Source: Prunella strophiata (taxonomy: Eukaryota; Chordata; Aves; Passeriformes; Prunellidae). Taken from it: DNA of 64,000 nucleotides. Position numbers and translations under genes: made by a program. The DNA lies in assembly GCA_036583965.1 (NCBI GenBank), contig JAZBQD010000027.1, forward strand, positions 23,133,001 to 23,197,000. The letters run 5' to 3'. A model generated the notes under the pieces. That model was not told the DNA's origin. It made no database searches and saw only the letters and a program-made list of their open reading frames with translations. Shown here in pieces: positions 1 to 15,020 of the stretch; position 1 is the stretch's first letter; every line of letters starts with the position of its first letter.

Positions 1-3000
1 AATTTAAAATCAGTCATTTTAAAAATGTGTGAAATAAAGGAAAATACTCATTCCAAGAACTAAGCTGTAACTACTAATGTAGCATGAAACTGCAATATTG
101 TTTTGATTACCAGTGAATGGTACATCAGCAAGAAAAAATAGAAATATAGATGCAGACCTTTGCTATGATCTGTCTTGCAAACACAATGCAATTGGAAATT
201 TCTTTACCTGTAACTGTTTGCACCTAATTCTGCTACTGTTTTGCACTTAATCACAGATTTTCTCTATTAGGCATTCTGAAAACACAGTAGGAATTATTCT
301 GGAATTTATCATTAGGATTTTTTTTTTTTTTTAATTAACCTTATAATCTCCTTCTTTAAAACAGGCAAAAATTGAGGTCACACTATCATACCAATGTAGT
401 AACTGGAGAGTGGGATACCTAGTGCTCCCCAGATAAATAGATGAGTATCTTCATTCAGGTTTAATATAATGGCCTGCATGTACTATGTAGTCTTGTCATA
501 GTTTATTTTGAAAACCATCATTACTGGCTGATTCAAGCTATAAGCTATATTTCACTAAATAAAGCTTGGAGTCTATTACTAAACACAATTTACAGGAAGG
601 ATGTCATCAACTTATGTTTAGGACAAGTCTAGGATGCTTGGCTGTTGCATATAGGTAAAAACCTTATAAAAGAAAGGTCTTATAAAATCAGGCCTTGCTC
701 AGCTGAATTAAGAGCCAGCCTGTTAACTTCCCATGAGAAAGAATTATGAGAATGAAAATCAGTTTGCATAGCAATCTATTCTTTTAAGAAAAATAGGTTG
801 CACCTGCATGAAAAAGAAATCTATCCCATGAGAATCAGTGAACAAAAATATGTGAAGAAATAGAAATAGAGAGGTTTGATGGACATGCACCCTGGTCATT
901 TACCAACCAATAAACTGAGTTTCAGTGTATTGTTAGCCAATTGGATTTAACATGGTGCTTTCTGGTATTCCTATAAAAATATGAGCTATGCAATAAAGAT
1001 TTGGCTTTCCTGCATGGAGTCCCTCTGTTTATATTGTGACACTTGGCTGCTTAGTTAACATCTCAATTAGGCTTAAGCACAAGTGACCAGGCAGCTGGAC
1101 CCTTTAATGAAAAGCTTAGTTCCTTATAAAAAACTGTTGAATAAATTCCTGTGATATTAACTTTTTTTTTTTTTCTTTTTTAATAGACATGCTGCTCTGA
1201 GCTGTAAATAAGAATTTCATTGTTATATTGGTGAGCTGTGCTAAGCAAGGAAAGTCACAGGGTGCACTCTGAGGTTTGTGAGATGGAGAGTCAAATGTAA
1301 CAGACAGTTTCCCTCAAGCCTTCCAAAACTGCAAATATATTTATCATGAGACTGGTTTTTAAAACAGCACTGGTATGATTTCTTTGTCATTTTTCTTCAG
1401 ACCTACGATTATATCACCAAGCTTTTCTTTGCAAGCATGAAAAGTTAAATTACACAATTAAGTGTTTCTTAACACCTTAAGCTGAAATGGTTTTTTGTCA
1501 CTGAAGATTTTGGAGGCATTAAGGAGATCTGTGGTGATTTTGATGGTGAGCAGAATGGAAAGGGTTACATGGAATAATGCACCAAAGAAAATCTCCAAAC
1601 ACAATGAAAACATGCTCTGCTTGTCTCCTGCTGTGAGAGGCTTGACAAACCTTGTTTACCCAGACTGGCATCCTGGGCACCAAAGCTGAAATCTCAGAAC
1701 ACAAAAGCATTAAATGACAAGAGAAAGATCCTTAATTTGGATGGTGAATTATATTTCAGCTGTTTCTGTTCCTGAGTTACAAAGAGCCAGTGAAGAAGGT
1801 GTTTGAGCTTGAAAAAGCAATCTGCTCCCTGTGCTGGATGACAGCAATAAATAGCTTCACAAATAAAAAAATGTGAGGGCTCATCACACTTAGTTTTTCT
1901 CTTGAGTCTTGAGTATTTTGAAGTGGAGAAATATTTCCTCTTTGATTTTCCTAATCTCACTAAAGCCATGAGGAGTAACTTTTGGAGAGAGTTGTTTCTC
2001 CTGGACAGGGGATTGCCTCTTATATTTTCAAATAGCCAGTGGGCCATATAAATCATATCTGGCCTGCAGACATTTACCTGATAAGGGTTCCTAGGGCAGT
2101 GCCAGATTTTCTGCTTTGATAAGCCACTGCCCCTCAGGCAGAAGGCAGGAATGATCCTGTGCTTTTAGCCTGCTGCACTGAAATTCCACAAAGTTTCCTT
2201 GTGCCTTATTGCAACTTTTTCTATATTAGATTATTTTATCACATTGAATGACTCCCAGGTTAAGTGAGGAAATCACCAGATAAAAGTGAAGTTAGACAAA
2301 TGGGCTTCTAATTATTTTTGTCCAGATTTTAAAGCTGTCTCACTGTTTTTCATGCTGTGTAATTACTATGTTTATAATTAGAAATAGGCTTTGGTGCTGA
2401 GTAGTAGGAGACATCCATTCTCTTAAGGAACTTGCATAAGTTTTAGAAGGGCCAAGCCCCATCATCTCAGACTATGTGCTTTCAAGGTACCTTTCTTACC
2501 AAAAGATGAAAAGTCCAGCAGACATAAAAGTTTTGAGTTTCACTTCAGCATAGCACAATGCTTTAGTGTGTCATTAAATGTAGAAATGCTTTAAGGCATT
2601 TTCTGGAATTTGGCTTTACAGCTATTGGCACCATGTATCAATTTCACAGCAAAGCAAGCAAGTAAAGTACAGAAGTCATAACTTGCAGGCTTCACAATTA
2701 AGTTTTCAGAGCATGTAGGAATAAATAGCTCTACTTCATATTTTATTATTCTCGTTTATCTAAAGTATCTTATAATTCTTGTTTAATATACAGGAAATTT
2801 AATTCATTCCCACTGTTCTGAAGGGCCAGACAGATTGACAATAATGTTCAGAATAACACATCTTTAGTAATAAATATGATCACAAAAATAATTGTAATTC
2901 CCATTCACATATACAAGCGATTCCTGGAATTATTAAAGTAGTGATAGGGGAACTATCACTACTAGATGTGGGCTGTGAAAAACTCTGCAGGTTTTTCCAC

Positions 3001-6000
3001 CTCAAGACCTCAATTTGCCATTGAGAAAAATAAAGTGGGTGAATCTAAAAGAATTCTAGTTCTAGGAGGTGCATTATTTTCTGCAGGTAAAAGACCATCC
3101 TCCAGGTTCAGAACCAACTCAAAATATCAAGAGTTACTTTTCAGAGTTGCCCATTACAACTTCTGTTCCCAAGCTAAAAATAAGAATTATTAAAAATATT
3201 GCAAAATTATTTTTTTTAAAGTCTGACTTCTCACTGCATATGTATCAGGATCCACTATTTTACAGAACTGCTCATTTCAGGAATTCCTGGGTACTTGATA
3301 CTGCAGAGGACTTCAAATTTTCTTTCATTATTTGCAATTTATTTTCTGCTGTCAGAATTTTACAGAACAGCATCTTGTAATTTAGTACTTTGAAATCTTT
3401 GCTTCACTTCTAATGCTGTGCTTCATTAGCTTAAGAGTGGAGTAACTGTGTATTTGTGCTAATGAATGCAACCAAATTCCTCACTAGTTACTGTCACTAA
3501 GGCATTTGAAAAAGAGGACATGCTTTTGAAAAACTCCAGCAGAACAGAATCATGTACATTCTTAAAGGACAGAAAATTTGTCACACTGATTTGACTGAAT
3601 TTGGCTCAGTGATCAACATCATTCAGTAAAGCTTGATGGCTGTAAGTGTCTGCAACTCTTTAGCAGGATGCTGATAAACACGTGGTGCTGGTATGATGAG
3701 TATGGGGTTTTTTCTATGCTTTAATGTAATCCTTAATTGCTTCCCTGTGACTAACTATGACAAATTTCCCGTGGTTACTTTTTAAAGGAGAATTTAACAA
3801 GGGAAGTCAGAGATTAGGGCCAGCAGTAGTCAGCAACTTTGGGGAGTTTTAAAGATTTCTTGAACACTGTTTGAAAACAGAAGGGCACTGTCAAACCTCA
3901 ATCTCATTGGGGTGAAACTCAGGACTGCAGCTCCATCTGTGCATTCCTCCTTTCAGACTGCAGAGCCCTGACAGAGCAGCTGAATTACTGCAGTAAAAAT
4001 CAGCATAAAAAGCATTTTATGGAAGAGAATTCTTGTCTAATCAGAAGCCATCTACTTCAGTTTCCATAAATCTTAATGACCATACATTAGCACATAATGC
4101 CTTTAAACACTATTTTCTATTATATTAAATTTGCAGTAAGTAAATGCATTTGGGTTCTTCTGAATTGGAGATGAGACATTCTGTAATGTAAGTGAAATTG
4201 CTTAATAGCTGTCTTCAAATCATACATTCCAGATTATTTTTTCCACAGGAAAAAAATAAAGGCAAACCAAATTACTTTATTTAATATCAGTTCCTGCCCT
4301 GATAAAAATTTTTCAATTTGCAGTGTGACACTTTCTCTTCCAGAATTTTCATCTCAAACAAATGAAGCTATAAAACACTTGGTTTCTCCCTTTAGGAATG
4401 TCATTGTTCATATCATTTGTTACTCTCATTGACAGCAAAGTTTTTCCAAACAGGCTGGAAGCAGCAGTGAATGTTTCTGTTCTAGCAAAGCTTTCCTATT
4501 TGCTTTGTGATGTTTTCTGAGGACCCCTGCCCTCCCTTCTCGCTGATTCTCACAACAGGCACCTGCACACACCACTTGGGAATAAACATCACATATCCTC
4601 AATTTTATCTTACAGTGCAGAAAAGTCCCATATTTTGACTAAGCAGTGTACACTGGAACAAAAATGTTTTTGTTTGTGTACTGTAGGTCATGAAACAAAG
4701 AACAATTTGACTTTCATCCCTCTACTACTCAGAGACATGATTCATGCACATTTTACTGACTAGCAGGAACAATCACAGGTATTTGCAACTTTTGTGGATA
4801 ATTATTCAAGAATACAATTAGATATTGCCACAAAATATGGGGCTACAGCTTTTATCAAATGCTTCAAAAGCCTGACAATGTTGCATTTAACTACTTGACA
4901 ATGCTGCAACTGGGTGAGCAAGCCAATTGTATCCACTGGATAGAACATCAACCACTTTTAACCAAAACTGAGCCCTAAACCACAGTGCTCCACAGTAGAG
5001 ATGTGAACTGTCTGGTGCAAGAACACTGCGATTGATCTTCCCAGGGTGATTTGAACCTACAGAAACATAACATAAAGGGGTTTTTTGAGACTCCCAGATG
5101 ACTAATTTTGCCCATGATGCAGTTATGGCCACAGCAGTGTCCTGGTGGTTCCTGGGAAGAAGCTCAGAGTGCCCAGTGTGTGCTGCAAGGTTGGGTGACC
5201 CCAGCCTGGGTGTCCTCCCAGAACTTGTTCCACCTCAGCTCCCAAACAAACAAACATTAATTTCAATCACCTTTTGTCTTTTCTTATTTCACATGAATCA
5301 TCCATTTAGAGATGGGCAGTGGGGGTTTCTTTCTGTCTAGTGGTGTTGATAGCAGTCTATATATAGCCACACTTGAACAAAATTAGATTTTAGAACCAAA
5401 GTGCCCTATTACATAATAAATTGTGTAATAATGGGCATTATACCTGATTTGATTATGATGATAATGATGAATGCTAACAAAACCCATCAGTAATAGGGGA
5501 CCATGTTACTGCAACATGGTTATCTTATGCAGGGTAGTTACACCTACACTTGGAAAAAATTCCTCTGCACTACACAGAAAAATCTTCGTTTTACAGGGGC
5601 CCATGAGCAGCCACCACTTTTGCTGTACACTTATAAGTTTACTGAGCATTTTCTTCCAAGACAGTGATAAAAATGGCTTCTCTTCTATTATAAAAATTCT
5701 ATATGTCAGAAAAAAATAAAACATGCTGATTCATTTAAGACTGGAAAGATAGAGTAAATACAATTTAAACTGAGCAAATACCAGAAAACTATTGTCAGGG
5801 TAATTTCATTTTCAAAACTAATATGACAATACACATAACCCTACAAAATTTCATTCTAATGATTCAGGTTTTCTCAAGTTAACATTGATTTTGAGTGTAA
5901 TGCAGTAAAAGAAAGTTAACTTTTTGATTGTTTTAGCCATTAAAGAAATCAAAATTTGTGAAAAGTCTTAGCCACTTATTTACTTAATTTTAATTTGGAG

Positions 6001-9000
6001 AAAATACACCAAATACACAATCTACTAAATTTATTACTACAACAGACTGTTAATTTCCTTGAAATTCAATTACAAAACCCGATTTGAGCAATTTAATATT
6101 TGACAAGCTACAAATAATTTCAGTTAACGAGGTGGTTTTACAAATTAGCCCCATGCCACATTTTGCTTTTGCGAGATGACATTCACTCAAAGCATTTTTA
6201 TTAAGCTGATTATTACTGTGGTATTTTAGACAGCTTTTCTTACTGGCAATGTAATTTTATGCAATTGCTCAGAATGATAAGAATATGGACTTTTAAAATA
6301 GGAGTGATTAAAGTTTGCTTCCAAACTAGCAGAGCACAGCAGCTCAGGAACTAATCTAAACCCATATTCTCCACATTCCACTTAAGGGAACTTCATGTTT
6401 GCACCAAATTCAAAGCTGTGGATTGCTGAACTTTAACCAGAGCTGCCTGGATCCAGCCATGGAACCACTGCCTTTGGAACAACTGCAGATGCATTTTGGT
6501 TTTAGTTTGGAAGAAACAAAGGGGCCTTACAGAGTCTGGGCACTTGAGAGTCTCAGAATTTCAAAACTCACCTAATTATTCCCCTTAAAATCAGTACAGA
6601 ATTTACCATTGACTTGTATGAATATACAGCTTAGTGGTAAGTAATTTTGCATCAGCCTTTTCAGAAAAAAATATAAATTTATTGTTTGACTCCCTCAAGA
6701 GACAGGCAGACAGTGTTGGGCTAAATTTTAACATCCCTTCTAAACTTAGTTTTTATGTATTTAAGTGGAAACTGTACCTGAATACAATCAATGAATTGAT
6801 TAAGGAGCTGGGAATTTGACCCCCTGACTGAAGAAAAAAGAAGAAAAGGAACTGATTTGCTGTTTAGAACCCTTCAATTTCAGGAATATAATTTCTAGTA
6901 TACCTAGGACTAGGGAAATCCTAGCTTGCTTCACTAAATGCCCAAAAGAAATGCCAGATAATTTAAAAAATACTCATATTTGCACATAAGATTTGAACAT
7001 AACAAGGTCTAAAGTATTTTATCTGTTAGACACATCTTCCCTCCTCAAGGATAAAATACCCTATGGAAAGCAGAATTATTATAACTAAAAAAATAACTAT
7101 TAAAACATATAGATGGGAATTCCTCAGGACAGAGAGAGCTTTTCACAGGTCCAGACGTTGGGATCTCCAAAATTAGGTCTAAAAATAGATGCCCTTTCAG
7201 TGCTATTACTAGATGAATTCTTTTTCCTTGGAACAGCCAGATATACATATGGAAGAGTGCAAATGTCTAGGAAACTGTAATTAAACAGGACATTTAAAGT
7301 CAAAACCATTAGGCCCTGGCAAGACTTTCTTCTTTCTTGACACAAATTCCTGGGCACAGAGTCTGAACAAGGCAGCAAAGAGGTTAAAATGTGGATGGAG
7401 ACAACAGAATCACTGAAATACAGTGAACACCACAAGTCAAGCACACTGCAGCTATGAAGGCCCTATATAGGTTAAAAGAAAAGACACCCTAGATTATAAT
7501 TAGCTGGCTTTCTGTTTAATGTATTTATAGTTTCAGCTGGTTGGGGATGAGCTCTTCTGCACATGGAAGGGAGGGAACATACTGATTTCAATAGCTGAAA
7601 TTACACATAATTTCATGATTTTACTAACTTGCTGATTCTAATTTTATGGCTCTGAAATACTTCAAGTGTTGTGGTTTTGCACTAGGATTTTTGGTAGCTG
7701 GGGTTCTTTTGGGTTGTGGTTTGCTTAGGGGTTTGTGTGACAAAGATGCTCTATGTGAAGGTACCACAAATGAGCACTAATACATTAAAAACTGCACACG
7801 ACCTTGAATACAAAAGGCAGTTGAGTGCCCTCTTTGTTCTCACAGGCAGTATAAAGCACTAGAGAGTGATAACAAGAGTAAACCAAAAATAGTTCCCAAC
7901 ATTTGGATGAGCTACCTGGCACAAAACGTTTCCCTGTTTTGTTCTGGGGGCTGGGGGGAGGTGTTTGTTCATTTTGGCTTTTGGGGTTTTTTTGCCATCA
8001 CCTAAATTATTCAGACAGGCTGATGCTGTTTTGAGCAGAATTTGTTTTGCAGAGCTGCAGACAAATATGCACTACAATATATGTCTCTTATGAGCAGTGG
8101 TTTCAGGGACTGCCTATTGATTTCATAGCTGCACTTATAGATCACAACCTTCTATTTTAATCTAAGGTTTCCTTATTAGAGGCTGCTCAGATATTTTGGG
8201 TTTTTTAGGGACAGTAATGCATGCATGATACCTGCAGACAGATGTTCTTCAGAAATTTCCCTGCTCATTTATCATCATGTGACTTTTTTTTTTTTGATCA
8301 ATGGTAAAATATAAAGAACTATTAAATATAAAATGACTGATGGTATAGTTCCCAGCAGAAAAAGGACCCCAAAGGTTCTCCTGCCACATCTGTGGAGGTC
8401 TAAACTCCATTGCAGCCCACGTTCTGCTATTTTGCATTCCTGCTTAGGAGAGGAAGAGCAGCAATACCTGCTCTCAGATGAAGGAACAGTACAAAGCTGC
8501 CTTTCAGCAGAACTGAAAGGTCAGCACTAACTGGGAAAACTGTTGGTTTCAGCTGCTGAGAGCACGCACATCCTGCCTGTCAAGGGTGCTGATCTGGCTC
8601 ATTCTGTAGCAAATTAATCTTGCTCTGCAAGGAGTGACCCATGGCACTTCTGTGCCCTGCATGGGAAACAACTCACTCAACAAAACCTGTGGAGCAGCCA
8701 CAGCCTGCACTGAGCAGAACACCAAGGTTTCCACCTGCCACACCTTTAGGAGTACAGGATTGCCTGAAGAGAAAGCTACACATGGCCCCAAGATCTGGGC
8801 TTGATCTTGTGAGAATACAGCCACCATGTGCTGCCTGAGCTCATAACCTCAAGAGATCACTATTTTTTTTAAGACAGGACTTGTACTAGGCAGATAGGTG
8901 GTGCCTCAAGTTGAGGTAGTCTCCAACTACACTGTGTTATTATGCATCAGATCATAAAAGGACCCAATTATATCTTTAATTAGGTGAGACTGACCTACAG

Positions 9001-12000
9001 CTGAGAACTTGCTGTGTTTGCACTCATCAGTAGATCACTATTGTATCAGTGAAGTGCCAGTCTACTGTAAGCAACTTTTAGTTGTATGGCATGGTGTAAT
9101 AATGTTTTTATTCCCTTAAATTAAATAGGAAAAAAGGAAAGAGTTCATCCACTCAGTAGACTCAAAGTACAGAGGGAGCAATACCAGAGGGTGGAAGAGG
9201 TGATTAGAAAAATTAGACAAAATTCCTAATTTTAAAATGTTTTAAGTAATGGGAGCTTAATCTTTAACATAATATTTTATGTGAAGCACTAGATAATGCT
9301 ATTTATTATTAAAAGTACCACGTAATTCAGAATAATATTAATAAAATAAAATGCACACAACATGTGTGTGTCCCTGAACCAGTTGTGTTCTGACAGCACA
9401 TGATTTAAATCTTGGCTGTCCATGAAGCATTCTAAGCAGAGAGCAGGAAAAATGCAAATGAGATAATTAGTCTGGAGATGAGACAATTGGTGCAGACGTA
9501 CATCTATGCATGAAGATTCTGGGGATAAGGAAAAGGCCAAGTACTTTTCCTTAAGCCTCTGAGAGCTGTGCTACAGATTTACTAAGAAGGAAGATTTCAA
9601 AACAACTGCTTCATCACAAGCCAATTAAAATTTGAATTATACTGTCTTAAGTTTTGAAAAGCTGTCAAATCTACAGATAATTCCTCAGACCTTAATGCTG
9701 CAATGCATGCCCAGTCTATTTTTATGTCTGCATGAAATAACACCCACCACAATGTGCTGTGGGATAAAAACACAGCACACACATATTGCAATACATTTAA
9801 CACAGCCAAATTTTATCTTTAAATCTAGTTTTATCTAATGTGCTTAGACACAGCCTATTCTTCATGTGTGCTCATAATGTGGACTGTTAAGTGGATTGAT
9901 TTGTCCTGTAAAAGTAATAAATGGAAAGCACAGCAACAATGAGATATTAAGAGTTCCTTGTAGTAGAATGGGACTATTATTATTATTAACATGGGGTTTG
10001 GACTTCTCTTAAGTGCTTCAAATCAACTTAATTATGTTTCCACTGCTTTTGGTTAGGGTGCAGTCTTTGGCAGCCACCCTAGGCTTGTGCTAGGGATCTT
10101 GTAGGGCCCAGACATCCCTACTGCTGTAGGGGTCCCTGTCTGCAGAGACAGCACAAATGATTGGGATTCTACAAAATTAAAATGTAGTTTTGCTTCACAA
10201 ACTATTCTTTGCCTCACATCCACACTTTAGGGCAGCGTTTGCCATAAAATGAGGAAGCTTTCCTTTTCCCAAGTCTTTTACCAGTACTCAGAACACTCCA
10301 TGAAAGCCTGTGTCCCACTGTGCCTCAAGATCAGTGAGAGATTAGTACTTTTTGAGTTTAAAGGCTTTTGGTTTTCCCTGTTGTTGGTCCTCAGCAAGAG
10401 AGATTTAAGAGTTTCTTTGAATGATATTCACTGCAATATATACACATCTTCAGAGGCAATCTGCTCCCTTATCTTGATACACCTATTTTGTACATTTTAA
10501 ATATTAGTCCAAAATTTCAGCTGGCATCCACAAATATAAAATACATAATAATTGACAGAGGGAAGTATGTGCTTGTGCAATTGGTGTTTTTGTTGGATTA
10601 CTGTAAATACAGGGATTACAGAGCGAGTAGAATAGAGAAGAAAAGTATCAAGAGTATAAAGTGGCACCACTGATCTTTCAAAGAGTAAAACAGAAAATAA
10701 GGGAGACAAGATTGTGAGGCCACTATAAACTCACACAGTGCCCCACAGGAAATGCTGCAGGGCTCCAGGTAAGGGAGGGGTGCAGGAAACAGGTCAGGGA
10801 GCAGCAGATCAGGGTTTCATTGGGACTGCCCATTACCCAGGGCTGCTTCATTTCCTACAGCAGTGTAGTGCACTCTCAGGAATGCATCATTGCCTTCTGC
10901 AGGTGTCTCTGGAAAGGCATAGCAGAATTGCTTTGCAAGATATAGAGACAATTAATTTCAATTATTTTAGATCACATGGTGTCAGTTCACTTTCCTTTAT
11001 AAAACAATTTAAAACTACTGCACTTGTAGGCTGTCATTACAGGTACACCACCTTTTTGTCATAATTTGGAAATTTGAAATACAGTCACAAAAGAAGAATA
11101 AGGGCTAAGAAAAAATTTAAGCCAGAAAAATTACCAACACTGAGTTATAAACTTGCAGAGTTTTCAGAATTGCCAGATCACAGAAAGATGAAGATTGTGT
11201 AGGTCACCACTGCTCCCAGTTGTGAAAAATGACAGGGATTTGAACAGTCAGCTCCACTGCAGCAAAGCTCAGCTCAAACAAGGAGGCTTCACTGAGGAAC
11301 TTGCCCCATTTAATTCAAAAGGTTGTTTTTGAACCGTTCTTGGAAACCATCAGTGCCCACTGCTCTTATTGTTGGGAGAAAAGGTTTAGTCAGCAATATG
11401 CAGCAGCACCAGCTATGGCCCCAAATGCCCCCTGTCTTAGTTCAGTCTTGCTAACCACCGATGTATTTTTGTCATATCTTTTGGTTCAGAAGGCACCAAA
11501 AAAAGCCAAGATTTGGGGATTTCTTCTCATTTTTCCCTAGCACTCATCAAGTGCTTCTCCCCATCACTGGCAATTTCCATTTGCTTATATTTTCCTATTC
11601 CCTTTCTCTGCTTCCTTTCTCAAGGGATACTAGTCCTTCTATTCAAGTGGAGACTGCTCACTCTAAAAGTGAAGTTTGAGATGGAAGAAGAATATGAACA
11701 GAATGGTTCTTGTGAACTTTGGCTTTCCTCAAAATAAATACACTCTGAGGCAGAGTTTTGATCTAGGTTGTTCTCAGACAACAAGATATTAATCACTTTA
11801 ACATTCCTACTAGAACAATGCAACAATTCCTAACAAACTTTCAGTCTCTTATTTTAAAAAATATATTCTGCACATGCAGCAGTGGAGAGTGCTAAGAGAC
11901 AATCTTGTGTAGTTCTCAAACAAGAAGACAGATGTTTTCTTGACTATTAGCCAGCCATCCTTCCTCAAAGTTCATCTCACTTCCAACTCCAAACACTCCT

Positions 12001-13114
12001 CACACTTCCACTAGAGCATATTACAGAAGATTGTTTGGCTGACAAATCTTAGTGTCTTGATCACTTCATTAGCCAAACATCTCAATAATTGGAACTTTAA
12101 GTTCATAGGCCTAAACCACGTATTTTATCCCACACATTTAGGAGATAAGCCACATTAAATGGTGTGCAATGTCTATGTAAGCAAAGGAAAGGCTTAGTTT
12201 CAGGGCTTGTAAGAACCACAGTAACATTCCCATCCCAATTCCCATGTGTGGGTTTCAGAATTCTGCAGGTCTGGATCAAACCTCTCCACTCCATGCTAAT
12301 CTGAACACCAAGCTGTAACTGTTCACCTTGGAACACGTTCCACTTATATCACAAGTACTCTGCAGGCCTTTTTCCACTGCACATCTACAATTACAATGAG
12401 GTCTCATGTCTGATTAAGGAATGCAGTTTCACTCAATACTAAGAGCCTGGGGGTGTACAGCATAGAAAATCTATTGTGAATGCAAAGAAATGACCATATT
12501 ACTTTTTCATCTAGCTACAGGCAAGAGTTCCTTCAATGCTGCTGAGAAGTTTTAATGATACTACAATATATATCAGAGAATTTTGAAAAATATAATGATA
12601 TATATGGTAAGAACACAGTATTTGCCTGGTAAAATAACAGACAAACATGTTTAAATAATTTATAATACTGAATATACAGACTGTCTAAAAGTCCTTTTAT
12701 CATTTCCCACATGCCAAAAAAGGAACACTACCTTTACACAGTGCAGAGAAAATATTAATGCTGTTAACTCCTTAATGGGAGACAGAGAGAATTCTGGAAA
12801 TCCTAATGACAATGAAACCTTACAAAATCATCAGGGATATGAAAATCAACACAGCAAGTTGACCAGCAGACATACACCAGAGCAGAAAAGAAAGAAAGAA
12901 ACAAGAGATGTTTCCAGTTGTAATTTCCACAGGTAGATCAGGCATAGATCTTAAACTTCAACTGTCAGGAGCGTGTCCTTGCAGTGTCACCAGGAAGCAT
13001 CCAGAGGAAAGGATAGTGGGAAATAGGAAAGGCCTTAAGGGCATTTTCCACCTTTTTAAAATCCAGCTCACCAGTGAGCACTCTGGGAGGGGTTCAGCTG
13101 CAGGTCAGACAGAA
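1..13114. other. Intergenic or intronic DNA, no gene seen
   Basis: AT-rich, CpG-poor sequence with no frame that resembles a known protein and no recognisable RNA gene. The open frames here are at most about 120 codons, overlap frames on the other strand, and have no family motif. Small simple repeats are present: T runs at 318-332, 1162-1174 and 8284-8295. G/T-rich low-complexity DNA lies at about 7670-7740 and 7940-7995. Regulatory elements may exist here but cannot be told apart from background by reading alone. Confidence 0.7.
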
Positions 13115-13371
13115 GGAGAATGGGTTGAGGCAGTGCTGGGCTGGTGAGGCACGTGGGGACTGCGCGATCGAGGAGGCAGGCTGGCAGGAGGGACATGGGC
13201 GCGTGACACCGCTCTGGCAGGCAGGCCAATGCCTGCTTCTTCTGGGTTAAGTTTAGTACATAAAAGGGGTTGGTTTGTTACAATAAACAATCTTCCTGGG
13301 GTCAAACAAGGAGTGTCTTTGTGCCCCATTGCTACTAAGGATCATACCCGTATTAGCCCATCCCAGCAGAA
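13115..13371 (+). mobile_element. Probable solo LTR of an endogenous retrovirus
   Basis: The segment has the order of parts expected of a retroviral LTR. A GC-rich, CpG-containing upstream part (about 13140-13215) is followed by a TATA-like ACATAAAAGGGG near 13258. A polyadenylation signal AATAAA lies near 13281, and then a GT-rich tract (GGAGTGTCTTTGTGCCCC) near 13310. The end at about 13371 (CCCATCCCAGCA) has the terminal CA typical of LTRs. No primer-binding site, gag, pol or env sequence follows, so it would be a solo LTR left by LTR-LTR recombination. It keeps several CpGs (GCGCGATCG, GGGCGCGTGAC) while the surroundings have lost them, which suggests a younger insertion. The short TATA-to-AATAAA spacing fits an avian class II (beta-like) ERV, but that assignment is inference. 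The left boundary is uncertain and no clean target-site duplication was found. Confidence 0.6.
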
Positions 13372-14283
13372 GTAGGGAATGCACAGAAACTACCCAGGGT
13401 GATGTCACTGGATTCCAGATTACAGCAATAATGAAATTGCTGAGCAACCACAGTTTGGATCAGACTCCCGTAAACGTTTTCAGAAACAAACTAATTAACT
13501 GTAAAAATATCACTTAGCATTGAAAAGCATGGACTCAACAGACAAGTATAATTCTAATCTTGAGGAGTTCACCAATCCAATAGGCATGAGAGCAACGCTG
13601 AAACTTTATTTCCTTTTAATTCTGCTTAATCACAGCATACACTTTACAATTAGTGAACTGGTTAAAATGCGTTATAATTAATATGTCACTGTATGCATAG
13701 ACAAACTCAAAACAGGCAATTCTAAGACCAATTACTGTACCCTGTGAGATAGTCAATGATAAAAATTCTGTAGTGATTTTTTAAATATAAAAAGATATTA
13801 AATACCTTCTACAGTTGGTCTTTGTACTTCAGGCACTCCTAATACAAATACAGTACCTCCCAATTTCTCACTTAAGATTCACCAAACAAAAATATATGTA
13901 CCACTTAATCCTGGGGGTAGATGGCTCCCTCAGACTTATGAAAATAAAACCAAAATTTTTTTACAATTTTTTAAATACTTCTGAGAGAAACAGTAACCAA
14001 ATGGATGGGAACAAAATCCCAGGATTTCTTCTTTATGTATCAAGATATGACCCAACATGACCTGAGTTGTGCTGTATAACATAAATATCTATATAAATAT
14101 ATGTGCGTGCTAAGTGCATTCATATCAATTAGAAAAAGAGCAATCAGCAAAGACTGTTTCTCCTCCTGCAGCTCTGCTCCCCTGAAGAGAAACAGCTGCA
14201 CAGCATCCCAGCAGCAGGAAGGAAGCTCAGAGCCCATTTCAATGCTGTTTAATTCCTGTTTCCTCAGTTTAGATGCAAAAGCT

Positions 14284-14303
14284 CCCATCCCATCCCATCC
14301 CAC
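14284..14303. repeat. Short (CCCAT)n tandem repeat
   Basis: Four consecutive five-base units CCCAT, the last changed to CCCAC. It lies just before a small CpG-containing patch (about 14317-14345). Nothing else suggests a function. Confidence 0.85.
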
Positions 14304-14934
14304 CTCATTGTGAAAACGCATCTCCCAAGCGCACGCACCGAGCGTTTGTGCTCAGCAGCAATGAAAGAGATGAGGCAGCACATGCTGAGAGAGGCCAAGT
14401 CTGTCAGAGCTTCACAGAGGACACAGAACCTGCCAACACTGCCTAACCTCCCCTGCACTTCATGTTAGGCTTCACTTCAGGAATGACTGTGAATTGCTTC
14501 CTCACAGATGGCAAAGATACAAAAAAAGTCAACACGAAATGAAACCTCTGGCATGATCTTCATGTGCAGGACTCACTTTATCTTTTACTTTTCCTCCTAA
14601 TAATATTTTCCTTCATAGTTTGAATTACATAATATGACTTTCTGCAGACTAAATCATACCAGCTACTTTTTTTTTCCAATAAGATTTTTTTTTCCAGTTT
14701 TCTCTATAATCTTGTATCATTGGGGTTTTTTTAAAATGGCATTAATCTCTATATATTTTTTATAGGAAAAAGCTTTCCCTGTCTTTTGTCCCACTGCCTC
14801 TTTCCCTGCCTCCTTTCACACCTTAGAGTGTAACCTGCTGCCTGTTACAGGAGGTGAGTTTCTTTCCTTGCCTGTTTGTTCAGTGGCCAACCCCCAGCAC
14901 TGGGTGGCCTTTCAGCAGGAGAATCTGGACTTCA

Positions 14935-15020
14935 GAGCCTGACCTTTAAGTACTCTGCAGTCAGTGTGAAAGTTTCCATTGATTTCAATGGCATTTGCAG
15001 CAGGGCCTTGGCCCTTAGCA
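14935..15020 (+). repeat. Relic of ancient dispersed repeat (CCATTGAYTTCAATGG core)
   Basis: The core TCCATTGATTTCAATGG at 14975-14991 is followed by CATTTGCAGCAGGGCCTTGGCCC. The same core and a similar GGACCAAGCCCT-type tail occur near 45.7 kb, and the core recurs near 51.0 kb and inverted near 22.5 kb. Sequence of this kind is known to recur in sauropsid genomes as an old interspersed repeat. I do not assign a family name. The limits are rough. Confidence 0.45.
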
